DNA of 64,000 nt from Nephrocerus scutellatus (taxonomy: Eukaryota; Arthropoda; Insecta; Diptera; Pipunculidae), in NCBI GenBank assembly GCA_947095585.1, contig OX352765.1, forward strand, positions 20,738,254 to 20,802,253. The letters are read 5' to 3'. Both the position numbers and the translations under genes were made by a program. Below are positions 31,615-43,299 of the stretch, one piece after another. Position 1 is the first letter of the stretch, and the number at the start of each line of letters is the position of its first letter. A model generated the notes under the pieces. The model was not told where the DNA came from. It searched no databases and saw only the letters and a program-made list of their open reading frames with translations.

Positions 31615-32850
31615 GATGATGATGATGATGTTATGGGGGTAAATCAATAGCACTGCGACCCTTGTGGATCTATTGCGCCCCCCTTCGACCAGCGCTGTAG
31701 GGACGGTGCCTGCCCAACCCTAAAGCACTCCCTCCATACCAATGGCCTTTAGGAACCTAATGATATGGAGAGGTTCTAATGAATGACGTACAGGCTCGGA
31801 GAATGCGTGAGTTCCCAGCTGGCCCCTCCTCTGGCGGATCGTTGCACCGCAGTCGTTGAGAAGATGCCACGGGGTTTCCACCGCTTCTCCACATAGCCTG
31901 CAGCTGTCATTCTCTTCAACTTTAATTTTCTTTAGGTGTCCCTTCAGCCTGCAGTGCCCTGTTAGGAACCCCGTAATGATTCTAACATTACTCCTACTTA
32001 GTCCCATTATTGATCGGGACCTCTTTGGGTTATAGCCACCCAACATTTCTTTCGCTTGCCGTAGACCTGGCAGTTCCTCCCATCTTAATGAAGCGGTTTC
32101 TTTACTTATATTGCGTAATTCTTCACGCATAATACGGTACCCAATTCCACAAAAGGGTTCCGGCCCTACAAGCGGAGTCTCTGCCCCTTTGTTTGCGAGC
32201 TTGTCCGCTTGTTCGTTACCTTATATACCGATGTGTCCCGGCACCCAGTACAACTTTACTTTGTTGTTATCACCAAGTTTGTTTAGCCTTGTTTTGCATT
32301 CTTCCACCAGTCTAGACGTGGTGTGGACTGCTTCTAAAGCTTTTAGCGCGGCTTGGCTGTCTGACATGATGGCTACTTCCTGCCTCATGTATTTTCTATT
32401 CAGATTGAATTGAGCGCATCTTTCGTCGATGGCGTGTACCTCTGCTTGGAAGACACTCGGATAATGGCCCATTGCTTCAGAGTACTTGGTTCGTAGCCCT
32501 ATTACTCCCGCACCTGTGCCCTCCGCCTTCTTTGATCCATCCGTATACCATTTTATAGTTCCTGGGTGTATCTTGTAGTCTGTTTCGGACCTGAATTCCG
32601 ACTTGGTGCTTAGTTTGACTTCATAGTTCTTTTTGAAGTCCAGCTTTTGCACCATGTTGTCACATGGCATGTATGCCACAGGGGTTAGCTTGGCCAGTGA
32701 ATTCATTAAGCTCCTCGCTCTGCTGCCCGTGATGCAGCCAACCTTGGTCATAATAATATATAATAGTGAACGCTTTGGTGGCAACATTGGACCTTGTTTC
32801 AACGTTGCGGCCGATAGGGAATTCGCTTCCAGCTTTAAAAATATGGACAA
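31615..32850 (-). pseudogene. 5'-truncated I/LOA-type LINE, RNase H nearly intact
   Basis: Minus strand from 32755: TGSRARSLMNSLAKLTPVAY, then an RNase H domain with IKWYTDGSKKAEGTGAG (first Asp), FQAEVHAIDE (Glu), IMSDSQAALKALE (Asp) and YWVPGHIGI, a single TAA stop at about 32222, then GNEQADKLANKGAETPLVG, and a zinc-knuckle-like DSCRLCGEAVETPWHLLNDC (C-X2-C-X7-H-X4-C) in 32130-31720. The 3' end is a (CAT)n run at 31615-31630. Apart from one stop the frame is open, so this copy is fairly young. The RT is missing (5' truncation near 32755). Confidence 0.85.
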
Positions 32851-32869
32851 GAATGACTATGAGTGGTAA

Positions 32870-33849
32870 CATTAACTATCGAATTATTGAACTTACAATT
32901 TGGCGATAATAGACACAAGAGATCTGTCAATTGGTTTCTAAGATGGTTTGATTTTCCGTAGCTCTACATAAAGTAACTGGTTGATAGTGGTGATATAGAA
33001 GCAACAATTGACTCCTTGGAGGCGAAAGTTATTTGAAATATACGGTGAAGTGACTTAGAATGTTACAGCTGCAATCGCCATTTGCTGGAGATCATTTTCA
33101 CGTATAAATGCCAGACAATAAACTGTAAACAGCTGGGAACTAAAAATTTTAAAACTTCGGTTCAATATCAAAACCAAAAAAATTGTAAAGTTGAAAAGTG
33201 ATATTCTTGTCAATTTGTTTGGCAGAGATTGATTTGAATTTTTGAAATTTGACTTTTCCTTCTATCTGGTTGGTTTGAGAAAACATCACTTGATTATGTT
33301 GCGCAGATACCACCCTGCACAAAGCAGAATGCAAATACTCTGCTCATTTTGCATTTTTTTTGCCGATTATACTTTTACTTAATGAATAATCATTCGGAAT
33401 TAAGCAAAAACGTTTTTCTTTATTAATTATTGCTAATAGTTTGATAATAGCAACGAACCGCGCACCGTCGAGTCGCTATCGCGCTATAATGAAAAAATGC
33501 AAACTCGTGTACATTAACATTATTGATGATAAGATTTGGCGATTGCTGTTCTGTTCATTTTAGCGGTAATTTTTTATAATCTCATAAAATATTTATCGGT
33601 TGGTAGTATTTTATGATGATTATGCGAAATGTCTGTGGACAAATAGTAAACAAATTAATGTTCTTTCGTTTTTTTTTTTCAACATACGAGGGTTGTTCTA
33701 CACTTTAAAAAAAAGCGAACCCATAAAAATTAATTTTTTTTATTTAAATTCTCTAATCACATACAGATACACATGTCTGCAGAGTTTGTATAAAATCGGG
33801 TTATTTTTGGAAACATTCTATGTTAAAATATTGTTCGGCTAAAGAAGGA
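32870..33849. other. No gene recognised
   Basis: AT-rich DNA. ACGAGGGTTGTTCTAC at about 33686 resembles a lone mariner end, not paired. Confidence 0.4.
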
Positions 33850-34059
33850 ATCTCTGAATTGGTTAGTACGTCCGAAGATAGGCTTAATGGTGGACCCGTG
33901 CGGGCTCGAGTTGAGGCAAGGGTATTACGGATGGATTGGCGAATGAGCGATGCATCTGGATATTTTTTTGAACACCGCTTGTGAAAAAAGCGATAAAACA
34001 GTGACAGGCAGGAAATATTACTACGATATTCAAGCGATTCGATTGTTTACGCGATATTT

Positions 34060-34290
34060 CATCATCATATTTGGCTCTACAACCGGGGTCCGATCCTGGC
34101 CTCCCGTTGTGTTCCGTAATAATAATTTTTTACAGCCGATCATTCTGTATTTTCGTGCATTGGAGGAAAATTACCGGCGGCCACTACGTAGAGGTTTGAT
34201 CGTACTTCCACCAGTCAGAGATAGTTACGGCTACCGGCAATTCTGGAGCATTCTGTGTTATTCCCCCTATTCTGCTGATGGCTGACCGCC
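34060..34290 (-). mobile_element. Inverted 5' end of EN-RT LINE
   Basis: Its reverse complement matches 61170-61310: blocks 'ggaaaattaccggcggcca', 'gaggtttgatcg', 'cttccaccagtcagagata', 'ggctgaccgcc'. At 61150 this block precedes an endonuclease reading frame, so it is a 5' UTR. Confidence 0.75.
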
Positions 34291-34404
34291 TTTCGTGATA
34301 TTTACGTCACCAATAAGTTATAACGCGCGGTTCTGAATTCTGTCTAGTAGATGCAATGTGGTCTTGGGGGCACCTGCCCAGACAATACAGTTTTAGGCAA
34401 GTTT

Positions 34405-34633
34405 AGGGCGCCGTGGCTGAGTGGAAAAGCGCATTGCTACTGAGCGAAGTTCGAATCCCAGTCCCATGGAAAGCTTCTTAATTCGCCGGTCGGCCGATAT
34501 TTCCGGCCTTAAAATGTAGGTCCCTTCCATTTGTGTCCAAAAAATATACATGCACAACACAAATGGTCGCGAGAAGCTAGGCCTTGGACAGCAACGGTCT
34601 GTCGCGGCGAATATTATTATTATTATTATTATT
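34405..34633 (+). mobile_element. tRNA-derived SINE, copy 3 (best preserved)
   Basis: GGGCGCCGTGGCTGAGTGG head with A box at 34414-34424 and perfect B box GTTCGAATCCC at 34449-34459, body with GGAAAGCTTCTTAATTCGCC, CCCTTCCATTTGTGTCCAAA, GGTCGCGAGAAGCTAGG and CTGTCGCGGCGAAT, then (ATT)8. About 229 bp. It interrupts the Jockey/CR1-like LINE between 'aatacag...aagttta' and 'aaacgccttgtaaatagtagcc'. The paralogous site at 58370-58410 is uninterrupted. Confidence 0.92.
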
Positions 34634-35599
34634 AAACGCCTTGTAAATAGTAGCCAGATCTAAAGGAGTGAAGTACATCTTGCACCCCTTTAGGAAACCT
34701 AAATATCTCGCAGCATTTTTGTGCGCTCGCAAATGTGTGGTACAAACAGGGAATTGAGAGTTTTTCAGTTTTTTTGATGCAAAATCCATTCATGGATAAA
34801 GGTTAGGGGTTTAAATTACGCTTGGACGACAGAAGACAGCATTGGGTTTTAGAAGCGTTAAATTCAACTCTATTATGTAGTTCACATCTTGTTATGCTTT
34901 TCAAGGTCAGAATTTAACGTGCTTAACATACGTTGTTGTTCAAGTTCCACTTGAAATAATGAATTGGACTAGAGGTGGCGGATAGGAGATCAGAAAGAGT
35001 GTCGGAGACAAAACAGAGCCTTGGGGAACACCGGCGTTTATGCGGTGAACATTGGATTTGAATCAGTCCATTGCGACCTAGATTGAACGGTCAGAAAGTT
35101 AGTTACTGGTCCAATCGAGCAGCGCCTTATTAATTCCATAGGCATTCAAATGCCTTGGAAATATTGAGTGCAACAACTTTGCTTTCACCAAACTTGTGAA
35201 TAGATTGGTTCCACTTTTCAGTGAGATAAACCATCACAGGTCACCTGTAGAACTTGGCCTACGAAAACCGTACTGCTTATCACTAAGGATTTCACGTGAT
35301 TCAAGGTATTGCATAAGCTTACGATTGATTAGCGTTTCTATTGCCTTGGAAGGTATGGATGTTAGCGCAATTGGTCGATACGAGGAAAGAGATGACGGTT
35401 CGCCCTTTTTAGGAACAGGCTGGATTTGGGACGACTCCACAAGAATCTTCAATACTATAGCGGGAATACCATTAGACTCAGGAGATTTATAAACGTTGAG
35501 ATCATTTAGTACTCCTATCGCTATCGCGCTATCTGGTAGCGTGGAGCTAGCTGCGAAATGTGAAGCAAGCAGATTGGCTATGCTAATGCTTCTAAAGAA

Positions 35600-35735
35600 A
35601 TGAAATGAAAACTGACAACTCCAAAACGGATGATTATTCGGTTGCCAACCTGAATCATCGATTGTCAGTCGGCTTGTATGGTATCTTGTTGCAACCAAAG
35701 ATCGTCCACATTCATAGCGTCGATTTAAGGCCATA
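35600..35735 (-). mobile_element. DD41D mariner fragment
   Basis: Minus-strand text NRRYECGRSLVATRYH...SRLTID corresponds to the region around WFQQDGA of the transposase and matches 37722-37800 (plus) closely, including 'cgacgctatgaatgtgg'. No ends seen. Confidence 0.7.
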
Positions 35736-36000
35736 AAAAAACAACCCATAAAAATTAAAAAGGTTCGTGTAAATTCTCTAATTAACAAAATTTGAACAAA
35801 ATCGGGTAACATTTTAAAATAAAATTGTTGGGAGCCCCCTTATCCTGATCACTCCAAAATTTTTACAAAAAGTGTTTCATCGGATATACACATGTGTATA
35901 AAATTTAAAGAAAATCGGGCTAATTTTTAAAAATTTAAATGGAAGCCCCTCGGCCCTGGGGCCACTTTCAACCTTGAACTGTGCAACCTTGAAGTTTTAC
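35736..36000 (-). repeat. Dispersed repeat related to 2430
   Basis: 'aatcgggtaacattttaaaat', 'tgatcactccaaaatttttac', 'acacatgtgtataaaatttaaagaaaatcggg' are inverted units of the repeat at 2430-3310. Confidence 0.6.
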
Positions 36001-37617
36001 TCCCATCGCGCGTCAAGAAGTTTCACTTCAAAAACCTTCATAGTAAATGCACTTCCTTGTGACCGCGTCATTTTCCGAGGCATACTTAGCTAATAAATGC
36101 ATGCATCTCCGGCCATACTAAAGAGAAGCGACCAAGCGGCTTTAGGGTAGGATAGGTAGTAAAAAAGTTTCACTTCAAAAAGTGTGAATTCTAAGACTTA
36201 TAAGGACTTCACATTCACAAACTAGAATATTGTGCTCATATTGCATATTGTTTGCTTTACATATTGGTTACTTCCTCACTCCCATGACAATGCATAGTTT
36301 TATACAGGGTTACCATACTAAATGAAATTGTGATAGAGTCAAGAATGTCAAACGTAATTTTGTTTCCTTTATAAAAAGTGCAGTATGGAAAAAGTATTTT
36401 TTCAAAATCAATTTAAAAATCCTCTCTGCCCAATGAGCCAGGTGAAAAATATCCCTTAACTTAGAAAACAATGCCGGTATAAGATCAACCATTTTGACAG
36501 TTTATCTTGCAATCACAAAGCATATGTCACAAAATCAATTTATCGCACTCTATACCTCCACGGAACGGAAATAATAATTCCAGTAAATATGCGAAACGCT
36601 CAATCAACAAGCGGATTTGCTGGTTAATGTCTGTCTGCGGTGCAGGCTAATAACATGATGTGCCCCATTGTTCATGAGAGAGAGAAAGAAAAAGAGAGAG
36701 AGAGACGCGTCCCCTCACATCCTTACATGTTATTAATTTTGTCCTTGACGTGTGCAGCAGAATTTAACTTGAAGTGTGAGGGATCTATGGCAAGTTAGCT
36801 GTTAAACTAACTCCCTAAGGACCTAACGTGCTGCAAATCAACGATGTTAACACAAGAGTTGAAAACAAAACGTTTTCCTATTGGACGCCGGTGTTAGTTC
36901 CGCGCAACACACAAAATGACGACACACAGGGAAGGCAAAAGTCACGCTTTATGCCCACAAGACATGATAAATAATTTATCACTTCTTGAGGGATAGCGGA
37001 TAGGGGTTAAGGAGTGAATGATGTGCCAATATACGAATAGCAGGAAGGCCATTATGGTGGTTGTGGATGAAAAGTACTGGTAATGCGGTTGAAGTTTTGT
37101 GGATTCTACCGCTGAATCAACAGCAACAACAAAATACCACCACATTGCATTGCAATACAAAACTGAAACTGAAAAACCAACCCTCCAAATTGTTAGGAAA
37201 CATTTCACGAATAACTATCAACCCTCACGTTGTTATTTTTGCCATTACAAGCCGGCATAGATTCGCGTGTCGGAAATAATAAAATGAATTTGTTAACAAT
37301 TGTTGGGTGGGGATTTTATTTTTAAATATTTACATACACTCAGGATGCATTCTTGTTTCCCAACACATTCCGACAATGATGTGAGAATTCAATGAGATGA
37401 TGATTTTGGTTGGTAAACGATAGTGAGGACAATTACGTTGCGTGTTAAGTTTCTGAGAAGGCAGTCAATGTTTTTCGTAGCTTAGTGTAAATGTTGCAAT
37501 TTTAAAAAAATTAAGTTACACTAAAGTTGCAATCATTAGGATTGCCTTAAAAACGTTTGTGCTTCGACTTATTTGCGCTTGTGAAATTGAATTGAATTGC
37601 TCAATTGCTGAATAACG
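36001..37617. other. No gene recognised
   Basis: Includes an AG-rich run near 36675-36705 and CAACAACAA near 37118-37130. Short ORFs have no domain. Confidence 0.45.
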
Positions 37618-38110
37618 TTGATCGTAACGATATCCACATTTTTTTTTTCGAAAACGCTGCTGGAAGTGCCGGTACCCTCAATGGCGACCGTTACAGAGCC
37701 AGCTGACCAACTTTTTACGGCCTCAAATCGACGCTATGAATGTGGACGACCTTTGGTTTCAACAAGATGGCGCCACATGCTATACAAGCCGACTGACAAT
37801 TGATCTCTTGCGCGCTTAATGTGGCAACCGAATAATGAGCTGTTTGGAAGATGTCAATTGGCCTGCGCGGAGCTGCGATTTGAAGCCGATGGACTTTTTT
37901 CTATGGAGTGCTGTTAAGGATAGATATTATGCGGATAATCCGGAGACAATTCCAGTTCTAAAACATAAAATTGCGACTGTTATTCGCGTTGTTAGGCGCT
38001 GAAATGATCGAAAAAGTTCTTAAAAACTGGATTCACAGGATGACTTACTGTAAGGCCAGCAGAGGGAGTCACATGAATTGTTTTTCTTGTTTCTGAACAA
38101 TGGGAGACTC
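37618..38110 (+). pseudogene. Decayed DD41D mariner transposase
   Basis: Plus-strand pieces: NVDDLWFQQDGATCYT (37738-37785), EDVNWPARSCDLKPMDFFLW (about 37850-37907), VKDRYYADNPETIPVLK, LKNWIHRMTYCKASRGSHMN (38020-38078). The last two Asp motifs remain but frameshifts lie between. The 5' part is absent. Confidence 0.8.
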
Positions 38111-38489
38111 CAATCTTTACAATAAAGAATTTACAAAAAAATATTTATGTATACTCATTTTATATAGTTTTTAAAAACAACATTTTAAATTGGGCACCTG
38201 AATCTGATTTTTCGTGAGTCCAGAACCAGACCCCGATTTTATAGAATATCTACAAAGCCAATTATCAGTGTGATAAAAATTGTACAAGCCAGTTAACTAA
38301 CTAGTTACCTTTCTAGCACACAGCTTCCTTTCCCCACACTTTAGAAAAGCTCTTTTATAATTTTCTTAGATAAAAATGGTCGACAAAATCAAATTACCAA
38401 CTATCGCTAATCTCTACTGTATACTTAAGGCCCTTGGCTTTTAATCTGGCTTAATTAATTGGATTCAATCGTACTTGAAAGAAAGACAA
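38111..38489. other. No gene recognised
   Basis: AT-rich spacer between the mariner remnant and the G/T-rich minisatellite. Confidence 0.5.
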
Positions 38490-39120
38490 TACAGATTCCT
38501 CTTTCAATCCTGTGTATTAGTTCTCATCACTGCCTTTGGGTCTTTTGGCGGTACTTTGCGATTCTTTTGAGGGTAATTTGAACTGTGAACGTGATAGGGG
38601 TCGTCTTTTGGAAGTCTTTTGAGGGTAACTTAGGACTATTTTTGGGGTCTTTAGAGGTCTTTTGGTAGTCTTTTGGGGATATTTGTATTTTGGTAGTTTT
38701 TTAATGGTCTTATTGGAGGTCTTTTGAGGATCTCTTGGGGAGTCTTTTGAGGGTCTTAATGGTGCTATTTCGATAGTCTTTTTGGTCGTCTTTTAAAGAT
38801 CTTTTGATGCTGCTTTGGGATACTTTTGAGGGTTATTTGAACGGCCCTTAGAGGGTATTTTGGTAGACTTTTGCGAATATTTGTAAGTAAGTAAGTTTGT
38901 GGGACAGTTAAGAAGTCTTATGGGTAGTCGATTAGGGTCTTTAGAGAGGTTTGGGGGTCTTTTGGGGGTCTTCTGTGGGTCTTTCGAGGGTCTTCTGGTG
39001 GTGTTTTAGGATCCTTTCGAGAGTGGCTTGGAATTCCTTTTGGATTGTTTTTGACGTCTTTTAGGAGGATCTATATTGATTCTTTTTGGGTCTTTTCGAT
39101 ACCTTTTGAGAGTTGTTTTT
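38490..39120 (+). repeat. G/T-rich minisatellite (GGTCTTTTGGGG-like)
   Basis: Degenerate 10-20 bp units such as GGTCTTTTGAGGGT, GGTAGTCTTTTGGGG and GGTCTTTTGGGGGTC repeat for about 600 bp. Strand asymmetry is strong: plus strand G/T, minus strand C/A. Confidence 0.85.
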
Positions 39121-39229
39121 ATATATTTTTTTAAGTTTAAAAAGTGCAAGTCAATGTAATGTATTAGACATATTTCTATATTTTATATTGTAGAGCATTC
39201 TTAATTGTCCAGTTGTGACATTGGTTGCG

Positions 39230-39480
39230 CAGTGGCACTATCTTATATGTATTTCATCGATCTTATTTACTTTTTCAAAGCCCGATTTTATTGAAACTTT
39301 TCACACATGTGTATCTCTCATGACAACACTTTTTGAAAAAATTTGGCAGTGATCGGGACCCGGGGTTGTGGGCCCCCTCTACAAATTTTTTAAAAAAAAA
39401 TACCAGATTTTCTTCAAATTTTATTCGCATGTGTATCTCCAATGGACAACATCTTTTTGTAAAAAATTTGGTTGGCTTGG
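39230..39480 (+). repeat. Dispersed repeat related to 2430
   Basis: 'gcccgattttattgaaacttt', 'cacacatgtgtatct', 'gacaacactttttgaaaaaa', 'gcagtgatcggga' match 2487-2570 and, inverted, 28530-28600. A second unit follows at 39405. Confidence 0.7.
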
Positions 39481-42004
39481 CAGCACGAGATGGCGCTGAA
39501 CTGCAGAGCCCTTCTCTCCTTGACCCTAAAACCCACTCTATTTGTCGTCACTGTCGTCCCCCAATGATGGATTGGGATCTTAAATAGGGGAGAGGGTTGT
39601 ATGGCATCCAATAAAACCAAACAAATACCAAATATATATTTGGTAATATATATTTTTTTATAATTTTCTGATTCCCATCCACGAAAAATGTCCTGAAAAA
39701 GTCTTACTGAATACCAACGAATCTGGTGGTCATAGCTTTGAACCAGAATTAAGTGGTTTTTGGTATTGAAATATATAGAGGAGCACCTCACAATCTCAAA
39801 GGGGTAAAGTTAAAGGGTTAAAGCTATTTGTACCACTTTGAGGGTACATCAGAATCAGTCAATTAAGTTTCATGCTCTCTGCCTTGGCTACATTGTAAGT
39901 ATTGAAGCACTAAACTTAAAACAAGAATTATTCAGGGAATTTCATGTTTTTTTTTTGGTAGCCTTCTAAAGGTTTATTTTGTCATGTCACCATTGAACAA
40001 ATTCGATATCAACCTGCTTTGATCTGATGCCGCGACTGTTTTGCGGCAGTGTATCTTAAATTAAACGCACCGCAAAAAAAAAACATGACGGCTAATAAAC
40101 GTATGTATGTTGTAAAATAAACAATTTATTTGTGTGTGTTTGCCTCCGTTTAACAGCCATAAGAACTAAAAAAATTAAAATATTGAACAATAAAAACGCT
40201 TAAGAGAGTGGCAGCGATCATTGTGTAAATTTCTGTTCTGAATTCGAAAGCAAATTAACATAATCATCACTAGTGCAGCTCACAAGTATAGTGACAACAA
40301 GCTGCCGTCGGAAAATTCATTTTACAGTTTCCATAGCTGATAGGATATAAAGCGGATTTAAAGCGCACTGGATCATCATTTACACTTGAAAACAAACAAT
40401 GACTGTGATACAATACATTTTAAGGTATTATCAGGTATTGTCACCAATTTGTTTATACATAAACACTCCAATTGTCCGCGCCAGCAAATAAAACATAATT
40501 TCCAAAAGAGTTAGCTGCAATATTTTAGCATTTCATTAGCCATCCGCGCATGTACGATAAGACAGTGACAGCAATCGACCAAAAGCAATCGCCTTCTTAG
40601 TCTGTATAATAACCGTTATAAAAGTCACAATTTGACAATAAAATTTAATTTATTTAATGATCACCGCAAGTTTCCATTGTGTGGACGGATCACCGATCTT
40701 ATTGTTATGGATGGGCAGCCAAAATACCATAAAGAGTCTCGAAAATTTACATAGAACATTCGAATGGTGCGCGATGGTGCTCGAATATGAGGCCGAATAA
40801 AAAAAATAATGACAGTTAAGGAAATGTTTTATGGAAGTTTATAGGTTGGTTGGATAGTAGGCATCAAGATTGTCTCGTTTCCCACGTTACAGCAGATAAG
40901 ACGCGCAAGAAATCTACATACGCGATCGTGATATCAAAAGTCAAGCAACAAAGAAGCACAATGGTAGATCCGAAGAGATGTTATGCTTTGCTGATAATTC
41001 AGCTTCTTTTGATCGGTTTTGAATTTCTTGTTCTGAAGTTATAACATAGTCAAAGCAATGAATTCACATACACATGAAGACACTGAGAAAATGAACCCAA
41101 AGACAAGCCACAACAGTAGGTAGGTTGGGTCCGAAAATGGAAAAAAAAAATTAAACATAAAAACAGAGTTGTCGAAGAACTCATAAAATTCATCAGCGGA
41201 TGGATGCCATGATGCCAACATGGAGATAACCTACGTGTGATAGCCGGCCGCACTTGTAACCGTCAAGCGGTGGTACACCAGCAGCACAAGCACCTCCAAG
41301 TTCCGTCCGTGAGTGTCAGTGTCAGAGTCAGTGTGATAGCGAAGATTGAAGATCTTGCACCTTGCGTGTGTGTGTAGCTGTGTGCGCACGCGTAATAAAA
41401 TCGACAAGTAAAAGATTGATAAGCAGAGCGACCATTGAAGTAACGACAAACAAACAAAAAACAATATCCAACCAACCAACCAACCAACCAACCAACCAAC
41501 CGTACAACTGACAATTCGTCGATGGTATAATTGTTCATTCTTATCAAATGGAGCAACAAGAACAAAAAACAACAGAACCAATTTTATATCTTCTTTGGAA
41601 AAAAAATTTATTACTACGGCACGTCAGGCGAGAGTGGGCTGGGGTGGGTCTGTTGCGGTTGCGCATAGATTACGCTAACAGAATGTCCTCACAAAGCCAA
41701 ACTCATACACCAGAAGACCGCGGCTTGGATGAAATAACTCAATTTAGGAGTGGAGCTATAAATGAACGAATTAAGTAGAGTCTACCAATTCACTCGTTTT
41801 ATTGACTGACTGACGGTTAGCAATTTTGTATGCCATGTTGCGCGTATCCCAGAACAGAAGTTGGAAGAGTGCAATATGGAAATGTTGTTATTTTTGTCAA
41901 ATTTTCATTTTCTGATGGTAAGACCTTTAATTGTTTTTTGAAGTGCTTGGACTTTCAAATAAATGCAAAAACTGGAACTAAATGTTTTGGATAAATATCA
42001 ATGT
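39481..42004. other. No gene recognised
   Basis: AT-rich with a (CCAA)n microsatellite at 41467-41501 and TG/CA-rich DNA near 41340-41400. The minus-strand ORFs at 41231-41581 are repeat-driven (GWLVGWLVGW). Confidence 0.5.
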
Positions 42005-42095
42005 ATCGGAAGATTAAAACACGAGGCTCCGCAATACACCAAGCAATTCATGTACTAATAGTGCAAGTATGAGAGGAAGAATTTTTGGCCACGTA
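42005..42095 (+). mobile_element. EN-RT LINE fragment
   Basis: 'aggctccgcaatacaccaag', 'aatagtgcaagtatgagagg' match 5545-5605 of the LINE at 4930-6260. Confidence 0.7.
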
Positions 42096-42739
42096 TGTGA
42101 GGAAGCACTTTTCTTTAATCATTGCTATACATTACTGAGTGTTAATAAAATCACGATCAAGTTACTTAGCATGACAAATATGTGAAGTAGTAGAGTGATA
42201 GTCTCTTTTGGTTATCTGCTCGCATTGTTAACTACTGCTACTGTTGCCTTTGCTTTTCACGCTGTTGAAATTGTGCGTGTTAACCTTATGGAATGTTAGT
42301 TAACAGCCGAATATCGCAAATTATGTAGTTTTAAATCATTCTATCATTTGAGTGCTTATATGTAATATGCCTTACAAAATAGCTTTATGGACACTCACAG
42401 AAAATACGTTTATACTTTCGAAATTATATTTTTTGATATTATAATCTAGATGACTATCTGAAATACTCAGCGTTGCATTGCTGCCCCCAAAACACTGTCC
42501 CTACTACACTACCCCGACCCAACTGACCACCAAGACTATGCAAGACCCACCGTAAGATAGAAACTTCCCACCCCCCACTGGCACAACATATATCACTGAT
42601 ATCTATCAAATGCACTCATCCCTCAACAACATCGCCATAGTAACATCCTAAAAACATCCAACCCAACCGTCCCCACCACATAGCAAAGTTTCAGCTATAT
42701 CGAATGAACGGTCTTCGAGTTAATCGCGAACAGACATAC
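42096..42739. other. No gene recognised
   Basis: AT-rich to about 42480, then a C/A-rich stretch (CCCCGACCC, CCACCGTAAG) ending in ACAGACATACAGACATACG. Confidence 0.45.
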
Positions 42740-43225
42740 AGACATACGACAAAGTTTCGTTTTTAAAAACTTTTATTTAGCTGGCCCCTGTTTGTCTGTA
42801 TTTTCGACTACTTTGATGTCCTTTTTACCCACCTTTAATACGACCTAGAGAGCTGAAATTTCGTGAGTGTCCAAGTCCTAAATATCATTTTTTATATTCA
42901 GCATGTGACGCGTGTCGCGCGTGTAATGTGTGGACATCTTTTTTCCGACTTATTTGAAACCACCTTTCACACGACCTAGAGAGCTGAAATTTTGTGAGTG
43001 TCTAACTCCCAAAAAGCATTCCGCGTGTGACGTATGTCACGTTTCACATGTGGCTCGTGTGATGGGTTCGTTTTTTTAGGTCCTTTTTAACCACCGTATC
43101 TAGAGGACTGCAATTTTGTGAGCAGCACAATGTCACGGCCCATTTTTTTTTGTCATTTGGATATCCCGCGTATGACGCTTGTCGCGAGTCGCGTGTTTTG
43201 TGCATGTGATGCGTGGAAAAAAGAA
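42740..43225 (-). repeat. Tandem repeat family F, inverted, about three units
   Basis: Inverted 'cctttttaaccacctt', 'acgacctagagagctgaaattt', 'gtgagtgtc' and 'gtgacgcgtgtcgcg' blocks near 42820, 42950 and 43080; reverse complement of 47890-48610. Confidence 0.85.
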
Positions 43226-43299
43226 AGTAATAATAATAATATTTACTTGTTATATATTATATTAAGAAGATATAGATAGATATATCTTTATATATGAAA

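Larger units (their letters stand above)
33850..35600 (-). pseudogene. Jockey/CR1-like LINE with nested insertions
   Basis: Minus strand from about 35500: LNVYKSPESNGIPAIVLKIL (35510-35450), PVPKKGEPSSLSSYRPIALT and SIPSKAIETLINRKLMQYLE, KQYGFRRPSSTGDL (35275-35234). RT motifs continue as nucleotides to 34980, and the C-terminal part is at 34790-34640 and 34404-34310. The 3' end is near 33850. It carries a SINE (34405-34633) and an inverted 5' piece of an EN-RT LINE (34060-34290), and abuts a mariner fragment at 35600. Confidence 0.8.

Noticed and set aside
33686..33702. Mariner terminal repeat
   Set aside because: No partner end was found at a sensible distance.
36015..36040. ATG-AAG followed by GT as a possible Awh start exon
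   Set aside because: The donor (GTTTTT) is poor and there is no other support.
41231..41581. Minus-strand ORF with GWLVGWLVGW resembling a membrane protein
   Set aside because: The motif is the reverse translation of the (CCAA)n microsatellite.
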